Shown: piece after piece, positions 6,201 to 9,419 of the stretch | How positions within the stretch are numbered: the stretch's first letter is position 1 | How the letters are laid out: every line of letters starts with the position of its first letter | Assembly (NCBI GenBank): GCA_023424585.1 | Contig: JAFADT010000685.1 | Span: forward strand, 1 to 9,419 | Length of the DNA stretch: 9,419 nucleotides | Source: Pseudomonadota bacterium | GTDB lineage: Bacteria > Myxococcota > Myxococcia > Myxococcales > Myxococcaceae | Direction: 5' to 3' | The notes under the pieces: model-generated | What the model was told of the DNA's origin: nothing | What the model saw: only the letters and a program-made list of their open reading frames with translations | Databases searched by the model: none | Program-made: the position numbers and the translations under genes

Positions 6201-7861
6201 CGAACGCCTACCCGGTGGATGTCACCGTGACCATCAGCTCCGCCGACGCGGCGGCGCTGACCGCGGCGGGTGGGCAGGTGGTGATCCCGGCCGGCCAGAC
6301 CAGCGCCACGGTGGCGCTGGAGGCGAAGGCGGTGGCGGCCTCGGTGACCCTCACTGCGACGCTGGGCACGTCCTCCCTGACGACCGGGCTGCGCGTGCTG
6401 GGGGAGGACGAGGCGGCTGGCGCCACGGAGCTCACCCCGGCGACGCAGGGCGTGGCGCCGGGCGGTGTCGCGCGCTTCACCGTGACGTTCGACCGGCCGG
6501 TGCCGGCGGGCACCACGCTGGACGTGACCGTGGCGCCCGCGGGCTTTGGCGCCGTCACCGCTCAGGCCGTGACGGCGGACGCGCTGACGGCCACCTTCGA
6601 CGTGACCGTGGAGGAGGCCAGCACCGGCTCCGGCACGGTGACGCTGGGCGCGCTGAGCGCCACGGTGAACGTCATCACGGACGTGCCGCGGCTCGTGTCG
6701 CTCACCCCGCTCACCGCCACGGTGAACGCGGGCGCGGCGCAGGAGTTCACGGTGACGCTGGAGTCCGCTCCGACGGACGCCGTGCAGGTGCTGCTGGCGC
6801 TGACCTCGCCGGCCACGCCCTTCGGCGCGCTGTCCGCCACGTCGGTGACGGTGGGCGCGGGCGAGACGACGGCGACGGTGACGTTCACCGCCGCCGCGGA
6901 TGGGGAGGGGGCGGGTGAGGTGTCCGCCTCGCTCAACGGCATCACGCGCTCGGCGTCGCTGACCGTGCTGCCTCCGCCCGCGAAGCTCGCCAGCGTCACG
7001 CCGGACCTCGTGACGGTGACGGTGGGCACGACGCAGACCTTCACCGTCACGCTGGACCGCAAGGCCCCCGCGGGCGGCGCGGTCGTGGACGTGGCGTTCG
7101 CTCCGTCGGAGCTGGGCTCGCTGTCGGCCTCGACGGTGACGGTGCCGGAAGGCGAGACGACCGCCACGGTCGTCTTCACCGCCACGGAGGCCAAGGGCGA
7201 TGGCCAGCTCACCGCGTCCTACCAGGGCGTGACGAAGCAGGCGGCCGTGACGGTGGCCGAGGTGCAGGGCCACGTCGTCATCAGCGAGTTCTGCGGCGGC
7301 ACCACCGCCAACGCGTCGGACGAGTTCGTGGAGCTCTACAACCCCACGAACGCGGACATCGACATGAGCGGCTGGAAGGTCCAGTACCGGGCCGCGGGGG
7401 CGACCTCCAAGTACAGCCAGTCCAGCAGCCTGCCCCAGGGCGCGATCATCAAGGCGCACGGCTACTACCTGCTGGTCGGCAGCGGCTATCCCTCGGACGC
7501 GGCCGTGAAGGAGGACGCGAAGTACGGGTTCAACTCGTCCGCCAGCACGTCGGGCGGCGGCCATGTGCGAATCGGAACGTCCGCCCTCGGTGACGCGGAT
7601 GGTGACGTGAACGCCATCGACACCCTGGGCTACGGCACGGGCGCGGCCCCTGAGGGCGGCCACGCCGCGCCGGCGCACCCCGCGTCCGGCGGCAGCCTGG
7701 AGCGCAAGGCTCGGGCGACCTCCTCCTCCGCCTCCATGGCGGAGGGCGGCGAGGACGAGCTCGCCGGCAACGGTCAGGACACGGACGACAACGCGGCGGA
7801 CTTCGTGCAGCGCACGACGCGCCAGCCGCAGAACTCGTCGAGCCCCATCGAGATGCCGTAG
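3257..7861 (+). CDS. Multidomain lipoprotein: amidohydrolase, TSP3, Ig-like, lamin tail
   Basis: A 1534-residue exported lipoprotein, unusually long for an amidohydrolase (usually 400-500). The ATG at 3257 is chosen over upstream in-frame starts because it has AGGAGG and begins a signal peptide (RSSR, hydrophobic core, LLLGSA-C21 lipobox). Order: two Myxococcus disulfide repeats (32-58, 65-91); amidohydrolase (about 104-497) with H185-D-H187, H314-xx-E317, H346 and GTDW (D397), the ligand set of subtype III metal-dependent deaminases/hydrolases; three thrombospondin type 3 calcium-binding repeats (588-734); an OB-fold-like segment (about 743-947) with GYWVQV and GDNIRVEG; four Ig-like units (952-1334); and a lamin-tail domain (1338 to end) with [19 protein letters not shown]-like MSGWKVQY and the late GGSLERK and DTDDNAADF. 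There is no MYXO-CTERM or other sorting signal, so anchoring is by lipid, probably at the outer membrane. A paired hairpin follows the stop. Hydrolase fold secure; substrate unknown. Confidence 0.9.
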   Translation: MRSSRLLLAALGTVLLLGSACSSDEPEVTAVCGDGKKEGAEQCDDGNTVGGDGCEANCTLPGAKCGDGIKAPTEACDDGNTVSGDGCEADCTVTPTQTTQCWATPPAPLANGATCEVTKAGTAGKLFVGIVLKDGETLTGGQVLVDAQGVITCAACDCSQAAGAAEATVVTCPTGVISPGLINPHDHITYPGAPVASTSAERYEHRHDWRTGNNKHTRLNNPANSKADAIRWSELRQVMAGTTSIAGAGGQAGFLRNLDVSTVAQQEGLAEGYADSDTFPLGDSSGTTLTDSCSYSSFPSATTITGRASAYLPHIAEGIAATAQNEFRCLSSGTGNVLFPRSAIIHGVGLTAREISEMVAHGTGLVWSPRSNISLYGDTAMVTAFKRMGASISLGTDWIRSGSMNILRELRCADHLNTTRYAKTFTDEDLWRMVTANAADVVDFYERVGRIAPGKVADLAIFRVGTNAASPFRAVIAAEPADVVLTVRGGKPLYGDQALVDGLKGTDTCDALDVCGTQKAACVKSEIGKTLTEFQGSTDTRGLYPLFACGTPENEPTCDPSRSAVNTSFPVAAVNGSTVYTGVASAADADADGIEDAFDNCPAIFNPVRPMDDGRQLDTDGDGVGDACDPCPLEAGTTACQAFRGDDDDHDGVPTWLDNCPFVANAVQKDTDGDGKGDACDGCPSDANACAATDPSDFDYDGITAPGDNCPLVANPDQQDTDGDGVGDACDACPVANPAGAACAITVYDVKTTPRTGNQSLVGTKVVVDDVVVTALDAKVDNGYWVQVAHYPAGKGAENSGLFVYSAKSAVAVGDNIRVEGSLKDYFGLLELTDAKVTKNSAANPLPAPEVVRTEDIRTNGPRAKALEGALVEVHDVFNTRLENTNREFIVDENKSGNPASSGLMVDDQAFNYPAQVLGTEYTTLRGVLTFTFSDHKLLPRSAADMVIPLPPLPALTGFTSGGFARVGGTQAIPQPLTVSIANAYPVDVTVTISSADAAALTAAGGQVVIPAGQTSATVALEAKAVAASVTLTATLGTSSLTTGLRVLGEDEAAGATELTPATQGVAPGGVARFTVTFDRPVPAGTTLDVTVAPAGFGAVTAQAVTADALTATFDVTVEEASTGSGTVTLGALSATVNVITDVPRLVSLTPLTATVNAGAAQEFTVTLESAPTDAVQVLLALTSPATPFGALSATSVTVGAGETTATVTFTAAADGEGAGEVSASLNGITRSASLTVLPPPAKLASVTPDLVTVTVGTTQTFTVTLDRKAPAGGAVVDVAFAPSELGSLSASTVTVPEGETTATVVFTATEAKGDGQLTASYQGVTKQAAVTVAEVQGHVVISEFCGGTTANASDEFVELYNPTNADIDMSGWKVQYRAAGATSKYSQSSSLPQGAIIKAHGYYLLVGSGYPSDAAVKEDAKYGFNSSASTSGGGHVRIGTSALGDADGDVNAIDTLGYGTGAAPEGGHAAPAHPASGGSLERKARATSSSASMAEGGEDELAGNGQDTDDNAADFVQRTTRQPQNSSSPIEMP
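3350..3529 (+). repeat. Two Myxococcus-type cysteine-rich disulfide repeats
   Basis: Within the lipoprotein, residues 32-58 and 65-91 are near-copies, each with the pattern CGDG...[14 protein letters not shown]: four cysteines (32, 43, 54, 58 and 65, 76, 87, 91). The period is 33 residues (99 bases) and the DNA copies are also similar. Such repeats are typical of exported myxobacterial proteins and are expected to form disulfides. Here they directly follow the lipidated Cys21 and may act as a stalk. Confidence 0.85.
5018..5458 (+). repeat. Three thrombospondin type 3 (calcium-binding) repeats
   Basis: Residues 588-734 of the lipoprotein contain three units with the pattern D-DG---DNCP---N--Q-DTDGDG-GDACD-CP. 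The DTDGDG cores begin at residues 618, 670 and 720 (bases 5108, 5264 and 5414, spacing 156 and 150), with nearly identical DNA. The Asp-rich loops are known calcium ligands in this family and the paired cysteines form disulfides. The block separates the hydrolase from the beta-rich tail and is probably a calcium-stiffened linker. Confidence 0.88.
6110..7258 (+). repeat. Four tandem Ig-like beta-sandwich units
   Basis: Residues about 952-1047, 1052-1140, 1144-1237 and 1241-1334 of the lipoprotein are four units of roughly 90-95 residues, rich in Val, Thr and Ala with alternating strand patterns. Units 3 and 4 are clear copies: both open with (V/L)SLTP- or ASVTP-like strands, have (E/T)FTVTL, then (A/S)LSA-(S/T)-VTV--GETTATV-FTA and end in a Thr-Val strand. 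Units 1 and 2 are more diverged. They resemble the Ig/CalX-beta-like spacers of bacterial surface proteins. Exact family assignment needs a profile search. Confidence 0.7.
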
Positions 7862-7872
7862 CCCCGGCGCCT

Positions 7873-7903
7873 CCCCCCGCTCCCCTCACCGGGGAGCGGG
7901 GGG
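7873..7903 (+). terminator. GC-rich hairpin after lipoprotein gene
   Basis: CCCCCCGCTCCCC (7873-7885) pairs perfectly with GGGGAGCGGGGGG (7891-7903) around the five-base loop TCACC. It starts 11 bases after the lipoprotein stop. No T-run follows, so it is not a classical intrinsic terminator by itself. It may act with the second hairpin downstream or protect the 3' end of the message. Confidence 0.5.
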
Positions 7904-7923
7904 CTGAAGCCCCCCTGAAATGA

Positions 7924-7966
7924 AGACGCCCGGTCCCCTCGCGCGGGGGACCGGGCGTCTGGTTTT
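7924..7966 (+). terminator. Rho-independent terminator between convergent genes
   Basis: AGACGCCCGGTCCCC (7924-7938) pairs perfectly over 15 bases with GGGGACCGGGCGTCT (7946-7960) around a seven-base loop, followed by GGTTTT (7961-7966). This suits termination of the lipoprotein message. The stem is symmetric and lies 32 bases beyond the stop of the minus-strand regulator gene, so it may also stop transcription from that side, although the run after it on that strand (TTCATTTC) is weaker. Confidence 0.75.
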
Positions 7967-7997
7967 CCGGGCCGCCCGGCCCGGTGGGCCCGGCGCA

Positions 7998-8642
7998 TCA
8001 GCCCAAGGAGCTGCGCACGTGGAGGTCGCCGGAGAGGATCTGATCCAACGACGCCATCAGCGGGTCGTAGCTCACGGTGTCGCGGTACAGGTTGTGGTGC
8101 AGGAGGATGCCCAGGTAGCCGCCCATCATCGTGTGGGCCATGTGCACGGGGTCCACCTCCGGGCGGAACTCCTGCCGCTTCTGGCCGTAGCGGATCATCC
8201 CCGCCAGCACCGACACGTAGAGGGAGATCTTCTCGCGCAGCGCCTCCGTCACGCGGTCGTTGGCCTCCGCGGACTCGGCGGACAGCATCCCGAAGAAGAT
8301 GCCGTATTCGCGGTGGTAGCGCAGGAACTGCGAGGTGCGCGACACCACGAAGACCAGCTGCTCCCGGCCGGACAGGGTGCGGCGCTCGGCGAGCAGCGGC
8401 GTGAACTCCATCAGGTAGCGCTGGTGCAGCTCGTCGATGGCCGCCAGCAGCAGGTCTTCCTTGGTGGGGAAGTGCCAGTACAGGGCGCCCGGCGTCATCC
8501 GGATGGCCTTCGCCAGGTCCGACATCGTCGTCGACAGGTAGCCCCGCCGGGCGAACAAGGTGATGGCGGCCTCCAGGATTTCGATCCGCGTTCGCGCGGC
8601 CCGCTCCTGTTTGATTTCGCGCTTCGCTGGTTCCTTGCTCAT
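7998..8642 (-). CDS. TetR/AcrR-family transcriptional regulator
   Basis: A 214-residue dimeric DNA-binding protein, usually a repressor released by a small ligand. The N-terminal helix-turn-helix (about residues 18-65) carries the family pattern: ILEAAITLFARRGY (22-35), T38-T39-M40-SDLAKA, then MTPGALYWHFPTKEDLL (49-65), with the recognition helix near 50-57. Residues 66-214 are the helical ligand-binding and dimerisation part, which varies too much between members to suggest a ligand. Length is typical. It starts at ATG (8640-8642) with only a weak GGA close to the start; a GAGGTG lies about 15 bases upstream. It lies 19 bases after the stop of the metallophosphoesterase gene on the same strand, so the two are probably one transcript. 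It is convergent with the lipoprotein gene and separated from it by hairpins, which argues against direct co-regulation by position. Target unknown. Confidence 0.92.
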   Translation of the reverse strand: MSKEPAKREIKQERAARTRIEILEAAITLFARRGYLSTTMSDLAKAIRMTPGALYWHFPTKEDLLLAAIDELHQRYLMEFTPLLAERRTLSGREQLVFVVSRTSQFLRYHREYGIFFGMLSAESAEANDRVTEALREKISLYVSVLAGMIRYGQKRQEFRPEVDPVHMAHTMMGGYLGILLHHNLYRDTVSYDPLMASLDQILSGDLHVRSSLG

Positions 8643-8661
8643 TTCCAGGTAAATCTACACC

Positions 8662-9419
8662 TCACGCCAGGAGCGTCACCTTAACGATTTCCGACGGGGC
8701 GGCGACGCGCAGGGGCGGGCCCCAGAAGCCGGTGCCCCGGCTGACGTAGAGGTGGCTGTCGCCGTCCTGGAAGAGGCCGGCGGCGTGCTTCCAGATGGCG
8801 GAGACCGCGAGGGTGAAGGGGAAGAACTGGCCGCCGTGGGTGTGGCCGGACAGCTGCAAGCCCATGCCCGCCTTCGCGGCGACATCCCAATTGGATGGTT
8901 GGTGCGCGAGCAGCACGGCCGCGCGGTCGCGGTCGCGGCCCGCGATGGCGGCGTCCAGGTTGTAGCCCTGGGGGCCGTTGCGCATGGACCAGTCGTCCAC
9001 GCCCACCAGGTCGAACGCGCCGCCCGCGTCTCCAATCGTCACGTAACGGTTTCGCAGCACGGTGAGGCCCAGGCCGGTGAGCGCGTCCGCCCAGGCGCTC
9101 GCGCTCCAGTAGTACTCGTGGTTGCCGGTGATGAAGTGCGTGCCCGCGCGCGCCTGGAGGTTCTGGAGCGCGGCGACGGAGTGGCGCAGGTCGTCCACCG
9201 TGCCGTCCACCAGGTCGCCGGTGATGGCGACCAGGTCCGGCTTGAGCGCGTTGGTCCGCCGCACCAGCTCGTCCATGAAGCGCCGCTGGATGATGGGGCC
9301 CACGTGGATGTCGCTCAGGTGGACGAGGGTGAAGCCATCCAGCGCCCTGGGCAGGCCGGGCAGCCGCACCGCGATTTCGTTGACCACGGGCGGATGGAAC
9401 GCGCTCCACATGCCGTAGC
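8662..9419 (-). CDS. YkuE/YaeI-like metallophosphoesterase, 5' end cut by window edge
   Basis: A calcineurin-like phosphoesterase with two metal ions. Counting from the ATG at 9409-9411, all motifs are present: D34-I-H36 in SDIHVG, G65-D66 in GDLVDG, G96-N97-H98-E99, H170 in LLAHQP and G189-H190-T191-H192-GGQ. The domain fills the visible 249 residues and ends in VTLLA at the TGA (8662-8664). I treat the gene as open at the right edge. The frame stays open past that ATG (Tyr-Gly upstream), and relatives of the YkuE/YaeI type usually carry membrane segments before the stretch corresponding to VVNEIAVRLPGLPRALDGF, which starts almost at once here. Known relatives include YkuE and the lipid hydrolases YaeI and LpxH; YkuE/YaeI fit best by motif spacing. 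The substrate is probably a membrane phospholipid or phosphodiester, but this is not shown. First gene of a likely pair with the TetR gene. Confidence 0.9.
   Translation of the reverse strand, partial: YGMWSAFHPPVVNEIAVRLPGLPRALDGFTLVHLSDIHVGPIIQRRFMDELVRRTNALKPDLVAITGDLVDGTVDDLRHSVAALQNLQARAGTHFITGNHEYYWSASAWADALTGLGLTVLRNRYVTIGDAGGAFDLVGVDDWSMRNGPQGYNLDAAIAGRDRDRAAVLLAHQPSNWDVAAKAGMGLQLSGHTHGGQFFPFTLAVSAIWKHAAGLFQDGDSHLYVSRGTGFWGPPLRVAAPSEIVKVTLLA

Noticed and set aside
4019..7678. A 1219-residue open frame on the minus strand opposite the lipoprotein gene
   Set aside because: Its translation is an Arg/His/Gly/Ala-rich low-complexity chain with no recognisable domain, as expected opposite a high-GC gene. 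The plus-strand frame has clear domains throughout.
7920..8684. A 254-residue open frame on the plus strand opposite the TetR gene
   Set aside because: It begins inside the terminator hairpin and has no domain. The minus-strand TetR frame has a clear helix-turn-helix.

Overview
The window is high-GC DNA with strong G/C preference at third codon positions. It has the gene vocabulary of a myxobacterium, most like the Myxococcus/Corallococcus group. The signs are a membrane-linked Hanks-type Ser/Thr kinase, an FHA-domain protein, Myxococcus-type cysteine-rich disulfide repeats, thrombospondin type 3 repeats and a bacterial lamin-tail domain in one large exported lipoprotein. The genus is inferred from domain content, not from a database match. 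There is no mobile element, CRISPR array, rRNA or tRNA that I can support.

Layout. Left block, minus strand, read from right to left: a Ser/Thr protein kinase with an N-terminal membrane domain (3018-1411), then a DcsG/RimK-like ATP-grasp protein starting at TTG (1335-481), then an FHA-domain protein that runs off the left edge (391-1). The gaps are 75 and 89 bases. The kinase and the FHA protein could be writer and reader of the same phospho-signal, with the ATP-grasp enzyme as a possible output; this link is inferred from position only.

Centre: a 238-base divergent intergenic region (3019-3256) rich in inverted repeats, including a C(UUCG)G hairpin that touches the Shine-Dalgarno sequence of the next gene. 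A 1534-residue lipoprotein gene follows on the plus strand (3257-7861). Its domains in order are a lipoprotein signal, two Myxococcus disulfide repeats, an HxH...HxxE...H...D amidohydrolase, three thrombospondin type 3 repeats, an OB-fold-like segment, four tandem Ig-like beta-sandwich units and a lamin-tail domain. This is the most unusual object in the window: a metal-dependent hydrolase attached to a tail of the kind often seen on extracellular nucleases and adhesive surface proteins.

Right block: two strong hairpins (7873-7960) separate the lipoprotein gene from a convergent minus-strand pair. That pair is a YkuE/YaeI-like metallophosphoesterase, cut by the right edge (9419-8662), and 19 bases later a TetR/AcrR-family regulator (8642-7998). 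They are probably co-transcribed from a promoter outside the window. Every stretch longer than 300 bases holds a gene. The many long ORFs opposite or out of frame with these genes are what high GC content produces and are not annotated.
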